From Siphonodentalium dalli (taxonomy: Eukaryota > Mollusca > Scaphopoda > Gadilida > Siphonodentaliidae), in the NCBI GenBank assembly GCA_032622095.1, contig CP136069.1, forward strand, positions 168,074,394-168,138,393: a stretch of DNA of 64,000 nt, written 5' to 3'. Positions 11,630-23,620 of this stretch are shown here, piece after piece (position 1 is the stretch's first letter; each line of letters starts with the position of its first letter). Position numbers and translations under genes: made by a program. A model generated the notes under the pieces. It had not been told where the DNA came from, did not search any database, and saw nothing but the letters and a program-made list of their open reading frames with translations.

Positions 11630-12179
11630 AGGGGGGGGGTCGGAAAAAAAATTCAGGCACGTATGGCATTTTTTCCCTTTCGATCATTTTTTGTACCCAC
11701 CCACCCCCACCGCCAAATTTTTTTCCGTTTTCGGCAGTTTTTTCCGACCATTTTTTGACACCCACCCCCCCTTTTAACACTAAAACAGAGATTTGCGGGG
11801 GGAAATTCACTGTAAACAGCTGTATATGAATTTCTGTGCATACTATTTATCATGGATGTTAACATGGACATGTAAATAGGAATGAGTAATTTTGAGGTCA
11901 TTCGGCCAAAAAAACATGGCTGCCAGCGGCCATCTTGGATTTCAAAATTTGCAACAAAATACAACACGATAACTGCCTGCAGTCAGTTTACCAGTTAGAA
12001 TTACATTATTTCTCTCATTCAAACTGATTCAAAGTGGTTTTGAAGCCCAACTCATTGCCAAAACACTAAAAACAAGCAGGAATTTTTTTTTTTAGTTGCG
12101 GAAAAAATTGCTTGTTGGTGGCTTTGACCACCCACCCACCCCGGCATACGTGCCGGAAGAAATTTTTTCACCCCCCCTG
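11630..12179. mobile_element. hAT-like MITE with oligo-G ends (copy 1)
   Basis: This 550-bp element is bounded by an exact 8-bp duplication CCCTGTAC (11622-11629 and 12180-12187). The ends are inverted: A plus nine G then TCGGAAAAAA on the left, TTTTTTCA plus seven C then TG on the right. GGCACGTATG and CATACGTGCC lie just inside. It is close to the copy at 42672-43205, including the inner 'ATGGCTGCCAGCGGCCATCT' block. An 8-bp duplication is typical of hAT transposons. It encodes no transposase; the overlapping ORFs are not conserved. Confidence 0.8.
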
Positions 12180-12189
12180 CCCTGTACTC

Positions 12190-12985
12190 TTATTCCGCAC
12201 TGCATGTACAATGTATGCTTATTTAGACCCCGCGAGGGTACCTCCAATGCGTTGAAAGTGTTGGGATAAATTGATATTCCGTGAATATATATACGATTAC
12301 GAATATATCAATCCAAGTTGTAACATGGTATTTTAGTTTGATGACACAGACATTTCTCCGAGTGGTCTAGCACATGTAGTACCTTGTACGTAACATCCTA
12401 TAATTTAATGATCAACTTGGTGGTTGCTCCATTACGTGTCACGTACGATCATATTACAAGTTTATACTTACAACTAGCAGCTAACATATTCATCCAAATC
12501 ACCGGTATTTACGACATCCCATTTACCCCCTTAACTCAGCTGTTTCGATCCGTCCCTGTTACTATTACTCTGTCACTTCAGCCCAATGATATACAGCCGA
12601 TTTGGATGACACACAGCCGCGCACAAACGTTCAAAGGTCAAATATTTCGCGGGCTTTCGAGATTGGCGTTTTACTGTTTACCTGTTGTCACAAAGTTGTC
12701 TTCGGAAAAGTCTAAGTTTATTTGGTCAAGATGTCTTCAAGATATTTAGGCTATGGCTGAATACAGATTATCCTGACACAATGGCCTATGTCCCATTGAA
12801 CTGGTATGTTCACAGTTGCTATATTTTTTCGTTATAATCATGTTTTTATAATAACGTTCGTCTTCAAGTAACTCAGTAGGAATCCAGTAGAGTTTGTCCA
12901 TTTTGACATAAAGTATATACGGCCCGGTAGTTAGGAGTATATTTCCTATTTTATCTATATTTTAATGTGGTTAGTTTTGTGAGGT
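12190..12985. other. Unassigned DNA with one 121-codon ORF
   Basis: No repeat or gene recognised. A plus-strand ORF at 12384-12749 has no motif that I recognise, has no supporting splice or promoter signal, and may be chance. Confidence 0.3.
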
Positions 12986-13205
12986 TAAATGGGAACTGTT
13001 AAATGTTTATCATTTCAATGTTATATGGCTAGTTTGGTGTGAATAAGGTTCAAATATAACATTCAAATAAAAAAATAGATATAATTTTATCGATAAACGT
13101 GTTTTTAGCGACTTTTAAAAATAGATTATTATTTCTTAGCTGATTTTGCTCGAGTCACGTGACCGCAAAACCCGTGACGTCAACGTGGGACTTACCCCCC
13201 GCAGA
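12986..13205 (+). repeat. Promoter-like segment, inverted relative of 19940-20172
   Basis: The order GGGAACTGTTAA ... ATAAGGTT ... GCGACTTTTAAAAATAG ... GTGACGTCAACGTGGGA is found inverted at 19940-20172. It holds a perfect E-box palindrome GTCACGTGAC (13155-13164) and a perfect CRE TGACGTCA near 13172. The ATG at 13223 follows. It may be the 5' end of a multicopy element. Confidence 0.45.
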
Positions 13206-13222
13206 CGAACTGTTTACGAAAA

Positions 13223-13422
13223 ATGGCTTCTGCACACAGCATTTCCGCGTTTGAAAGTGACTCTGATCACGAAAATGACGACGAGTTACGTGTTGCGAGG
13301 ATACTGCATATATGGCAGATACTGAAGATGCCTTTGATGGCTTGCGTTTGAATATTGACCCATATTTACACGAACCAGCCGACGAAGATAGTCCCATTAG
13401 TCGCAAGGACAGCGAGACTTAA
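13223..13422 (+). pseudogene. Fragment of a repetitive coding sequence, frame-broken
   Basis: A frame from ATG 13223 (MASAHSISAFESDSDHENDD) loses its reading after about 30 codons. A second frame then continues through DTEDAFDGLRLNIDPYLHEP to a stop at 13422, so an indel near 13300 is likely. The acidic N-terminus followed by an I-x-PYxxEP motif resembles the start of P2X7-like-domain proteins that are multicopy in invertebrates. That resemblance is from memory and weak. It lies directly downstream of an E-box and CRE. Confidence 0.3.
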
Positions 13423-14344
13423 AATTTAAATTCACCAAGTCACAGTGTCAACAATCATTGAATCGATTAAATTATCAATGTCATTAATTTTTGACGACGA
13501 TTGTCATGATAATTGATTGTTATTCTACAATTGAATAATCTACATCTAACTCTAAAAAACAAATTCCAAGAAGACAAGGAAAATAAAGCAACCAAATTTG
13601 AGGACCGCATCACTTATTTATATAATATTCACTACCACCACTGTACCACTACCAGTACCAGTACTGCAGTAGGCTTGTCCAAAATTTATTATATCTTTAT
13701 TATCCCGTAGATTTTCGACTACCAGTAGGCCTATCCACTCATTCACTGTCAGTGTGAGTGTTAGTACTGTTACTGTCCCCAGTGTGGCATGGAGTGTCTG
13801 TCAAAATCTGGTGGAGAACTTAGGACTCAATAGGAGGTGTGCAACAAGTGCTAACAGCACCACCAGAGAATCGTTCGATCTACTGCGTACTAGCACTGTA
13901 CATTAGTCATTACGATGACTTCTTAAAAACAACCATTGAGTGGAACCGCCTTGAACAGTCAGTTGTTGATTCTGGAGATCGGTAACACTGAATATCTGAA
14001 GGATTTATAATTATATTAAATATGGATTCTAAGTTCTAGACGCTTCGTACCAGTGTCGTTGGATTATCAATGGATAGGATTCTGAACATTGCTGGAGTAG
14101 AAATTGAGTACACCTGAAGTCGAACAGAACAGATGTCATATCAACTTTCACGTTGCATTATATTATTGTGACCATATAAATAATAAAAATTGATATACAA
14201 CTATAGTGACTTCTTCATTATTTCACTATCCGATACCATGGTCGTTTCATACCATATTTTTGGTTACTTTTTTTATTTCGTACTTTGCAGAAAATCATTT
14301 ATTTGTTTCCCTATGGTGTGACATACATGTACATGTATAGTGAT
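13423..14344. other. Intergenic DNA, nothing recognised
   Basis: It contains a short CCACTAC/AGTACCAGTACC repeat near 13630-13670 and AT-rich DNA, with no ORF or repeat family I can support. Confidence 0.4.
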
Positions 14345-14379
14345 ATGGTATCATTGGTATGAAAAGACGAATTGATTTC

Positions 14380-14466
14380 CAACATGGTGCGAAACGACCA
14401 AACAATAAGGTACGAAACTACAAAAAATATGGTGCGAAACTACAAAAAATATGGTACGAAACGACT
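14380..14466. repeat. Short tandem repeat of ATGGTACGAAAC words
   Basis: Four units of about 22-27 bp of the form (A)TGGTGCGAAACTAC/GAC are present. The same word occurs inverted near 14225-14240 and 18200-18300, and direct near 18835-18880, so it belongs to a dispersed family. Confidence 0.55.
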
Positions 14467-14921
14467 TAAGACGATCCAAAATGTCGTGTACCCATTTATA
14501 TCTCCTCTGCAAGGGAACAACCAGACACTGACCCTTTAGACTATCAGCATCTAACATCATCTGACTCCACCAAAGTGCCTACTCTTGTGTGCCAAATATT
14601 TGTACCTGTATGTTTATTAATTTTATGAGAAAAATCCACCCTGCACGATGCTTAAGCCTTATTACCATACATGTAGATCTGCACATTTAAACAAAATTAT
14701 GGCTCTGTTCTAAATTTAAATAACAAATGCTATACAAATACCGGTAGTTTAATTACAAATACTAGTACAAGAGACTGGATTTTTCATTTGATATGTTGCG
14801 CACACGGGGCATGTACGTAGACAACGATGGTTACATTTCCCCATGCATATATCAATTTTAAGCATGTCAATTGCGAAAACTTGCTTTATAATCAAGTCTA
14901 GACACAAAAATAATTGTTTAA

Positions 14922-15190
14922 CGGTACTCAATTCGATCAGATGCTCCTAAATTACTATTTCTTTGGCTTCGGGGGTAAAAAATATTGATTCGAGTCGAGG
15001 AACCTACTCATCAACACTCTGAGTGATCAGATATCAATTTTTGAAGTTTATTATTTCTATTGTTTGTGGCCCAAAAACACGCCGTCAAAAAGGTGGTCTC
15101 GGTCAAAATTGTAGATGAAGATGGATAACTCTAAAATCAAGTTATTATTACCACTTGATTTTAGAATTATCCATCTTCATCCGCAATATT
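14922..15190. mobile_element. TTAA-type MITE, truncated copy with inner palindrome
   Basis: TTAA at 14918-14921 precedes CGGTACTCAATTCGATCAGA, then the 'TTACTATTTCTTTGGCTTCGGGG' arm shared with the 49739 copy. Near its right side a ~26-bp inverted pair around 'GATGGATAACTCTAAAATCAAG' (15112-15183) would fold into a hairpin. The right end was not found. Confidence 0.6.
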
Positions 15191-15439
15191 CCACCATGCA
15201 GTTGTATTTGGCACACAAGATTATACCGGTAGCTGTAAACGGTAAAGTCTGATCAGTAGAGTCTAAAGGCTTTATACCGAATCACAAACACTGATTTAAT
15301 ATCAGTTTTTGATCAGCATTTGAAGATGGATTTATATCTATAGCTTCCTAAATATGTTTTCTATAATTCCCAGGGTATAAAATAATAAAATCGAGTCAAA
15401 GACACATGTCATGAAATGCTTAAAGAATATATCAATTAT

Positions 15440-15600
15440 CGATATTCATACCCCCTTTTAAAAAAAGGGGGGTATACTGTTTTGCACCTGTCTGTCCATC
15501 CGTCTGATGTCTGTTCAGGGCATAACTTGAACAGTAGTGCTAATAACTGCTTGGATCTCAATGAAATTTGGTATACATGTAGATGTTCACCACTATGAGG
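15440..15600. repeat. Dispersed repeat end with C6/G6 hairpin
   Basis: CCCCCTTTTA and AAAAAAGGGGGG (15450-15476) form a hairpin. It is followed by 'CACCTGTCTGTCCATCCGTC' and 'CAATGAAATTTGGTATAC', a pattern I associate with dispersed repeats in marine invertebrates. The 60-codon ORF over it is not a gene. Confidence 0.4.
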
Positions 15601-16290
15601 GCATTCAATTTCTTATATAATGTGATTATCAATTGGGACATATTTTTCGTTACTATTTTTACAACAAACCGTCATGTCATAAAACTTTCAGGCGATCTCA
15701 TATAGAGTTCTCCCACTTGCTACACTCCACACATTTTTGAGAGCTGTAAAATGTCCCAAATTAGTTGTACATGTGTATGTATCTAATATACCAGAAAATA
15801 TAAAATAAAATCAATATTGTCAGATAGAAGCATTTCCGGACAGGGGTTTTCAATTCATATTTATTATTTTTAATATTTCATACATATTTCAGGAAACTAC
15901 TGCATATAAAACTTGGTTTAGGGAGAGATAGACCATCTTTAAACTGTAATCACATTAAAAACCAAGATTATTCTTTAAATGATAATTTTGAGAGGGGGGG
16001 CACTGATTTTCTAATCTTTCAACCAAATCATATCAACACATGTCTACCGTTATCATAACTTATCAACTTATCAAGCAATACTACCGGTAGTATACCAGTA
16101 CATCTAAATTAGAAGGTGGCACAAGTTTGAAGTCAGAATATCTGAGTGCATTCTATTTACAACCACAGGGGTCCGGGAACTTCTTAAAAAATCTTTATCT
16201 ATACCTATATTTGTGAATGTCTATTCTATATTAATTCACGATTCACGAGGGACCTTCTAGATGGCTCAAAAGGGGTCTAACAGGGGCAAT
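15601..16290. other. AT-rich intergenic DNA
   Basis: No gene, RNA or repeat family is supported here. A seven-G run lies near 15995. Confidence 0.4.
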
Positions 16291-16293
16291 TTC

Positions 16294-16935
16294 TTACGAG
16301 AAAGATAATCAACATAATTGTGCAGATTATAAATGTATACAGCACATGACGGTATTGGGTAAGGGACAAAAAGTGGGAGGGGCAAAACAATACATGTACC
16401 ACACTGCATTAACATGGGTAACGACCCTGCCAGTTACACAATATTTAGAGGATATTACTTGGTTGGTTTGATATTAGACCAAATATCGGCCTGAGGTAAC
16501 CTCATATCTCTATCAGCCTGACATCGAAGGTCGAAGGCTGATATGAGGTTACCGAGGGGGCTGAAATCAGGCCAATATATTCAAACCAACCAAGTACATG
16601 TAATACCCTACACGTAACTATTAATTTGTTATTTCTTATAAGAAAGATAATCATCATAATGTTGCAGATTATAAATGTCTACAGTGATGGTATTGGGGTC
16701 AGAGAAAAAAGTGAGAGCATTAACCTGGGCAACGACTGGTCACCCTGCTAGTTATATAATAATTAGAGGACATTTCTTGGTTGGTTTGATATTAGGCCTG
16801 ATATCAGCCTAAGGTAACCTCATATCACTATCAGCCTGACATCGAAGGTCGAAGGCTGAAATGAGATTACCGAGGGCTGAAATCAGGCCTATAATATCAA
16901 ACCAACCAAGTAATACCCTATCCATAACATTAATT
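16294..16935. repeat. Tandem duplication (~330 bp x 2) carrying hairpin elements
   Basis: Unit one (16294-16630) and unit two (16632-16935) both start AGAAAGATAATCA(A/T)CATAAT and end AATACCCTA. Each contains a near-perfect palindrome, at 16458-16594 and 16776-16910, starting CTTGGTTGGTTTGATATTAG and ending with its inverse. The palindromes are small foldback MITEs that were probably duplicated together with their flanks. Confidence 0.75.
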
Positions 16936-17142
16936 AGTTTGCCTCCTTGTAACAGTAAACAGTGTTCTATTGACAACTCTTTCAAATGAGTGACATCACA
17001 CAAAATCATTGTCTTAGTATGCATTATTTAACAGTGAAATAGAATTATGCCATGTTGTAAAGCCATATTACTCGGATCCGTGATGTCATGAAATCATATT
17101 ACTCTGATCGGTGATGTCCTAAAACTATATTACTCAATTTAA

Positions 17143-17622
17143 AGGTACTCAATCTGATAAAACTCCTCTCAATTACTATTTCAATGGCTTCTGGGGTCAA
17201 AAATATTTGATTCGAGTCGAGGAAGCCACCCATCAAAGCTCAGATTTTTTAGATATCGATTTTAGAAATCTATTATTTTTCATTATCGGGAATACTTTCT
17301 GTCCCAGAACACAGTCAAAATTGCGTTATTATTACCACTTGATTTTAGAGTTATCCATCCTTGTCTGTTTGAATAGTGTTTTGGTGTACACATCTCGAGC
17401 AGATTACGAAGTTGAAGGCAATTATTAGTTCTCATCTCGAGAAAATAACAAATTTAAAAAATCAATATCTAATAACTCTGAGCTTTGTTTGATGGGTTCC
17501 TCGACTCGAATCAAATATTTTTTACCCTAAAAGCCAAAGAAATAGTAATATAGGACCCTCTGATCGGATTGTTGTTGTTGGAATCTGTTGAGATGGGGAC
17601 CCTCTGATCGGATTGAGTACCT
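17143..17622. mobile_element. TTAA-flanked foldback MITE (complete)
   Basis: TTAA (17139-17142 and 17623-17626) flanks AGGTACTCAATCTGAT on the left and ATCGGATTGAGTACCT on the right. The arms continue inward with 'GATTCGAGTCGAGGAA' and its inverse. The inner region is the reverse complement of the 49739-50211 copy, so the two inserted in opposite orientations. ORFs in both copies encode the same peptide only because the DNA is the same. Confidence 0.8.
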
Positions 17623-18199
17623 TTAATGCAAATTGAAGTGATATTCACATACGGTAAGTACATGTACAAATGTAGTTTGATAACAAGCCATACCGGGCAA
17701 AAAGTTGAATTTTTTTTTGACCAATATAGCCATCAGTAGGAAACTTCCTTCCAAGTGGTGCTGTCGTAATATACAGCTAACAAGGTGGACCCCCCTCCCC
17801 AATGGGGAGACTATCTAGCCACGTCTCTGATATCAGTGGTCACACAATGAGTGAACAAGAGACCCAGAGCTCTTTCGCAGATAAGTCGTCGCTTCCTATG
17901 CATGTACATGTACTTAAACTGAGGCCACAGGGGCTTGTTAAGAAAACAAGTAAGAATATATATACAAAAACATGCGTTTGTAAAGCATTACATGTACCGG
18001 TATACATATCAATAGAATATTGATGCATTTATAATGTTTGATAAAGTGGCATCCTCAATTTTACTTGTTTTATTTACAACAAGTCCGTGTGACTATATCA
18101 CATGTACAATTAGTTCAAGATTGAACTTAACACTAAACACTGCTTTAATATTTAGTATTACCTTTATTTGGAAATAAATTATAATGTGCAATGGACTGA

Positions 18200-18300
18200 A
18201 CAGCCAATAGGTTGCTGGACATTTCGTGCCATAGATGTTTGACATAGAGATGTTTCGCACCAGGGTTCTGGACATTTCATACCAGTACATGTATCATTTC
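18200..18300. repeat. ATTTCGTACCA-type degenerate repeat
   Basis: Three units of TTTCGTGCCA/TTTCGCACCA/TTTCATACCA are present, the inverse of the word at 14380-14466. Direct-orientation words recur at 18775-18890, on the other side of the MITE at 18352, giving an inverted arrangement. Confidence 0.45.
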
Positions 18301-18351
18301 GACAATTTGTACCATTGAGTATACCGTATTATTTTTTGGAAATAACATTAA

Positions 18352-18625
18352 AGGTACTCAAACCGATTCGATTGTTCCCATATTATCAGATTCCAACAAC
18401 AAACATTTTTTTGAAATGCCGCTTCGGTTATCAGAATCGATTAAATGCCCAAAAAAAAATATGCTAACCAATCAACAATAGTAAACAATTGCCCAAATTT
18501 TCCAAAACCTGTTATTTATCAACATTTTATTCAACACGGGTGGGTTCCTCGACTCGAATCAAATATGTTTACCCCCGAAGCCAAGGAAATAGTAATATGA
18601 AAGCGTTAATTCAGATTATGTATCT
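18352..18625. mobile_element. TTAA-flanked MITE, short form
   Basis: A 274-bp element between TTAA copies (18348-18351 and 18626-18629). It starts AGGTACTCAAACCGATTCGA, and the inverted right end starts AGATACATAATCTGAATTAA. Its left half matches the fragment at 26350-26522, and its right arm matches 3660-3756. Confidence 0.75.
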
Positions 18626-19020
18626 TTAACTTTGTTGCCACAATTTCAATTTCTTTTTCGCAAAAAAAGAAAGAAATATGTTTACATGTAATTGTCTGGT
18701 TGTCATCATCACGTAACTTTAAATCGTAAACATGTTCGCTTTCATTAAGTTAACAAAATTAAAATAATTTTTCACATGGTACGCTGCATACGCATGACCA
18801 ATTACCATTTGTGGGAACCAACGAAACATACAAATGTATATGGTGTGAAATGACAAAACATATGGTACGAAACAATCAACTGTGTGGTTCAAATTAAGGG
18901 TATATATAAACCGGCCATGGTAGGAATTTCTTAGGAAACATCGTTTGAGCCATCCAACGAACCTTGGTGAATCACCGAGTGATCTACATGTATAATAGCC
19001 CGGAAGTGCTTAAATAGACC

Positions 19021-19284
19021 GATCGGTCTTCCACAGTCAGCATGCATCTGGTAAGAGGGGAGTCAATCTAAACTGTTCTATAATTATCTTTCAACCAATA
19101 CTAGTACTTGCAAACAATAACAATTATTCTGATTTCTTTTGAAACAAACAGAATAATTATTTACTGAGAATATTCAATATAAACATCTACAAATTCTTAA
19201 ACAAACGGAATTTCAATGTTCAAGAAATTTAGAGGTCTCCCCTCTTACAATACAACAGTGAGCAATATGCCAGGAAGACCGATC
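19021..19284. mobile_element. Small terminal-inverted-repeat element
   Basis: GATCGGTCTTCC and GTAAGAGGGGAG on the left are mirrored by CTCCCCTCTTAC and GGAAGACCGATC on the right, giving a ~264-bp MITE-like structure. No target duplication was identified. Confidence 0.5.
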
Positions 19285-19429
19285 AATGAATCTATTTTAA
19301 CTCGATCAGGCTATTATTGTACAATATATATTGGTTGTTCACCTACACTTGTCCAACTGATTTTGGAGAATATATACAAACGAAATGATTAAAAAATATA
19401 TTTATTAATTATAATAAATAATCATCAAA

Positions 19430-19935
19430 TTGGAAGAGTCCAGCATCAGCTCCTTGCTGGTATTGTTGAATACGGCCCACGTCGGATTACCATCGGAAAA
19501 AACATCGAAAATAGGTGATTTACTTCCCAAATTGCCATCGTAGTTTTAGAATCTTTTTCCACCAAGAATGTGTTGAAAACTGCAGACAACTGTTCTATGC
19601 ACATTACAGTCCAATAATTTTGACTCTTGGTTGATAAACATTCCTCTAAAACATAAATCTGTCTATAAAAGTGTCAATTTGTTTCAATTGCGAAAGGTCA
19701 ACCTCCAGTCCAGAATCGAAAATCCAATTCACAATATGCATCGAAAATTCTTAAAACAGCGTCCAACGTATAGTCCTAGCACAACTCCGTGATATTATAT
19801 GATTTACACACTTCAGTCATCAACACTTTCTAAATGTCCAAATTGTTGAAAATAGTAGATTTGTATCGTAAGTCGCCATTAACAAAACAAATGAGAAAAC
19901 ACGTGGACATGTTTACGTCTTATTCCCTCATCCGA
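19430..19935. other. Unassigned DNA, possibly decayed element sequence
   Basis: Read on the minus strand this follows the CRE-bearing segment at 19940-20172 as the body of a possible multicopy element. Frames are broken by stops and I could not identify a protein. Confidence 0.25.
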
Positions 19936-19939
19936 AAAA

Positions 19940-20172
19940 AAGTTGCGTTCCCACGTTGACGTCACGCTTCTTTGTGCACATAAAACTGGCGAGTGGCTTT
20001 TTAGTTTTTCCTTATTATTTTCGACGTCAAAAAGTCATTAAAATCTCGATTTTTACGCTATAAGTTGGGTGTTTTCGAATATGATTCGTTTTTAGTAACC
20101 TTAATTCTACGTTATGACACTGGTATAGTTTATTTTACTGAACAAAAAGTTTTATTAACAGTTCCCTTTTAA
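19940..20172 (-). repeat. Promoter-like segment, inverted relative of 12986-13205
   Basis: On the minus strand it carries GGGAACTGTTAA, ATTAAGGTTA and GCGTGACGTCAACGTGGGA in the same order as 12986-13205, including the perfect CRE TGACGTCA. An ATG (ATGGCGACTTACG) lies downstream near 19880, but the frame is short. Confidence 0.45.
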
Positions 20173-20179
20173 ATCCCGA

Positions 20180-21770
20180 TAACCTGAGATGCCAGTTTGT
20201 AGATATCTCAAGTAGATATAGATTGGATATCTGGCATCTCTGGTGTTTGCAGGAACTCCTCAAGTTCCTTTAACATATTTGTGTATGCACATATGCGTGC
20301 TTATTATATATGCAAATATTTATATATTTGCATTTGGTTGCAGTGCCTATTATAACACTCTGTGTGTACTATGTATCCATACTATGCTAGTCTTTGGATG
20401 GTGATGATTGTCTGAGTTGATGTGGAGTCGTGATGTCAGAGATGTGTTATTCTTATGATGTTCGTAAATAAAGGCTATGTAAAGATTTAAGGTAATATGA
20501 ACTTTTCATTGACCCTGCCCACCAAGAGAATTGTCAGATCTAGAGCCCATACTGCCAAGGCTAACTTATAAACGTATTGTCAAGGCTCAAGGACATTCAA
20601 TATATAGAATGGACCCACTACCACCCTATGACAATTGGCGCTCAACGTGATAATGGCAGTGGCTTCCAGAACTCTTGGAAATTCGAAGAAATTGTGTCTG
20701 TTTAAGTGAACTGGTAAACCAGCCCAAAAATAACTGTTGCTGTAAACTGGGAATTCCCAACCTGTCAAGGACGCTCACACTGAATTTGTATGTCATGTAA
20801 ACTCATGTTGTCACTTCGGACAATGAATTCAGTTATTTGAGCCCTCGCAGTGTCCAGTGTTTATTAATTATCACTTGGCCATGTCGCGAGTTTAGTGACC
20901 GTGTTTATCGCGCATCGGAGTGATCTACCTAGATTCGCAGGCTAGATACTACAGTGTGTAAAAATCACCAACTGTGACATGCGTGTAAAGAATTCTGTCA
21001 TTCGCGAATTGGGAATACTCAAAATGCCCATATTTTGTTTATTTATGCACACTTGTTTTGTTTTATAAGCACTTCTGTTCATTCTGATTTGAGCCATTCA
21101 TCCTCAATAGCGTAATTAGTTTATTTAGGGTTGTGAGCTTGTATATGCAACTTTGGTGATGTGACCCCGTTCATGCTGTCAATTGTGCTTGTATAATCTC
21201 AGATCTAACGTGTGTCGTGGATAAAGAGCGTTCTATTTCTTATTCAAAGTACTGACTGTTTTCTTCAACGCTCAATAAAGTGCTCTTTTTGGGAAACCCG
21301 AAAGATAAATAGAACCTCCGGGTTTTGCGAAGTAAACATACACACATGGCTTTTTGTTGACATGTCAAAGTGAGCAAATCCGGACGATTTTAACATTGTT
21401 TTTCATCAGTGCCAGTATTTTTGTAAGTGTAATTTGTTTTCATGCAAATTATAGACTAGGTGATATACTGGTAAATTTATTTTGAGGCTCATAGCATATG
21501 CAAAATGTTGTATCTTGCCATACCCGACTTGCCTCGACCTACATTCTGACTTAACCACTTGTCGCTTGACGTTTCAATCTTTTTGTTGTACAATACCATG
21601 CGCTTGCATCATTTCGTATCATTGCATGAATTAAATAATTCAAATTAATAACAGTATAATTAAATAAGCCAAATATATCTAAATCTTTGATTTGCTTTAA
21701 AAGTTTAGTTTTGTTTCAGTTTTTCTCACTGACTTGCAGTGTTAGAATTTTTTTCATTTCACGTCAACGT
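20180..21770. other. Intergenic DNA, nothing recognised
   Basis: AT-rich sequence with no coding, RNA or repeat assignment. A short inverted arrangement (AAAGAGCGTTCTATTTCTTA and GATAAATAGAACCTCC) occurs at 21225-21325. Confidence 0.4.
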
Positions 21771-22088
21771 CAGATTAGTGAAATTAGGTAACTTTGCTCG
21801 TCTTGTAAACATTTTCAGATTTTCCGAAGACGATGGCCGCAGGATACTTAGAATATTTTTCAGTTCGTTCGCATTTTAGTTCGGAAATAGGTGATTAGTT
21901 CCGACTTTAAATTTGTTCAGCTCGTCATCAGACATTATTGAAATTAGGTGACTTGTTTCAGCTTTTTTGCATTGCAATTAGGTGACATGATTGTACTTTG
22001 AAATTTGTTTTGCAGACGGTAGCCGATTTACATCGACATTAGGTGACTTCATCATACTTAGGAATTTTTTCAACATTTTTGTTTTAGT

Positions 22089-22582
22089 GGACATTGATTA
22101 TACATTGACAATATGTGATGTGAGTCATTGTACAATGATTATATATTGACAATAGGTTATGTGAGTCGTTGTACAATGATTATACATTGACAATAGGTGA
22201 TGTGAGTCATTGTACAATGATTATACATTGACAATAGGTGATGTGAGTCATTGTACAATGATTATACATTGACAATAGGTGATGTGATTCATTGTACAAT
22301 GATTATACATTGACAATAGGTTATGTGAGTCATTGTACAATGATTATATATTGACAATAGGTTATGTGAGTCATTGTACAGTGATTATACATTGACAATA
22401 TGTGATGTGAGTCATTGTACAGTTATTATACATTGAAAATATGTGATGTGAGTCATTGTACATTGATTATACATTGACAATAGGTGATGTGAGTCATTGT
22501 ACAATGATTATACATTGACAATAGGTGATGCGAGTCATTGTACAGTGATTATACATTGACAATAGGTGATGTGAGTCATTGT
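22089..22582. repeat. 41-bp satellite array, 12 copies
   Basis: Twelve head-to-tail units average 41 bp. Each carries the 12-bp palindrome CATTGTACAATG or a variant, then ATTATACATTGACAATAGGTG, and nine of the twelve carry TGAGTCA (AP-1 consensus). Upstream (21776-22050) five looser copies of AATTAGGTGACTT at irregular spacing look like a degenerate precursor. There is no coding potential and there are no spacers, so it is not CRISPR-like. Confidence 0.9.
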
Positions 22583-22809
22583 TTCAGGGGTAATTAGTTA
22601 TTTTTCAGTTAGATCGAAGCCGATAAAATAAATAAATTATTTTCGTGGTTTTCAGTCGCAGTTTGAGTTAGAATTTTTTTTCAGAATTCTTATATAGTAT
22701 TTCAGTTGGTAGAATTTTGTTCCAGATATTTCTGCGTTAGCGTACATAGAAATTTGTTTCTCAGAGTTATTAGATATTGATTTTTTAAATTTGTTTCTTC
22801 TTTGTATAG

Positions 22810-23620
22810 TGTGGTCGTGGTACGCAAAAAAGGGGTTGACCCAGACAAAATTGGTAAAGAAGCGATCTCGGTGTCATTCAACGCGGGAGAATCTCTGCTA
22901 CCACATATCCAAAATCCGCTAAAATCCGCTTTGGGCAAAATCCAGGATCCAAGATGGCGTCCAACATGGCCGCCTTTAGTCAAAAGAGATTCTGACTGAG
23001 ATTAATTCGACACAATGAGAACAAATGTTGCCATATTTATACAAATGTAAACATTTTTGCGAAGGTAAAGTATTATGCCACATATCCATAGAAACAATGG
23101 AACCCCTCGCACCAGATGACTGCCAAAATGGCGGCCTAAACTCCAAAATTTGAAGTTTTTGCCTAATATCTTAAGGATCAATTCCTTTTGTTTGATAATG
23201 GTTCAGACTGGCGATATTGATTAGTCATATCCATGATAATTCAGTATTGGAGCAATGAAAGATACCATAAATGGGGTCATAGACTCATCTACACCATCAA
23301 AACTGTTATTTTACAGAACGCTGTATAAAATTCCACAAAAATCGCCATTGGGATTCCAGTCATATATCAACAAGAAATGGACAGAACTGTACAATGTAAG
23401 TTGGGCATACCATTATTTATAAATACTCCAATTCAATGAAACCCAAATTGGCGCTTTGTCTTAAAATGGCTGCCAAAATGGCTGTCAAACTATGGAAAAT
23501 GGCAGATATTTAGAATGGTCGTCCGAGAGGGTTAGACCCAGAATGAATTGGTCAAGAAGCGGTTTTGTTGTCATTCGACGCGGGAGAATCTCGTGTATAA
23601 CATATCCACGTCCGGGTTTG
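22810..23620. repeat. Direct repeat pair around 710 bp apart
   Basis: 22815-22905 and 23520-23610 share 'GGGTTGACCCAGACAAAATTGG'-like and 'TCATTCAACGCGGGAGAATCTC'-like blocks. Between them lie several AAAATGGCNGCC words. The ORFs at 22802 and 23492 arise from the repeat. Confidence 0.5.

Noticed and set aside
17207-17428. ORF whose peptide recurs at 49934-50170, suggesting a conserved small protein
   Set aside because: Both lie in copies of the same MITE; identity reflects shared DNA, and other copies lack the frame.
22089-22582. Regular 41-bp repeats as a possible CRISPR array
   Set aside because: Units are directly adjacent with no unique spacers, and the DNA is eukaryotic.
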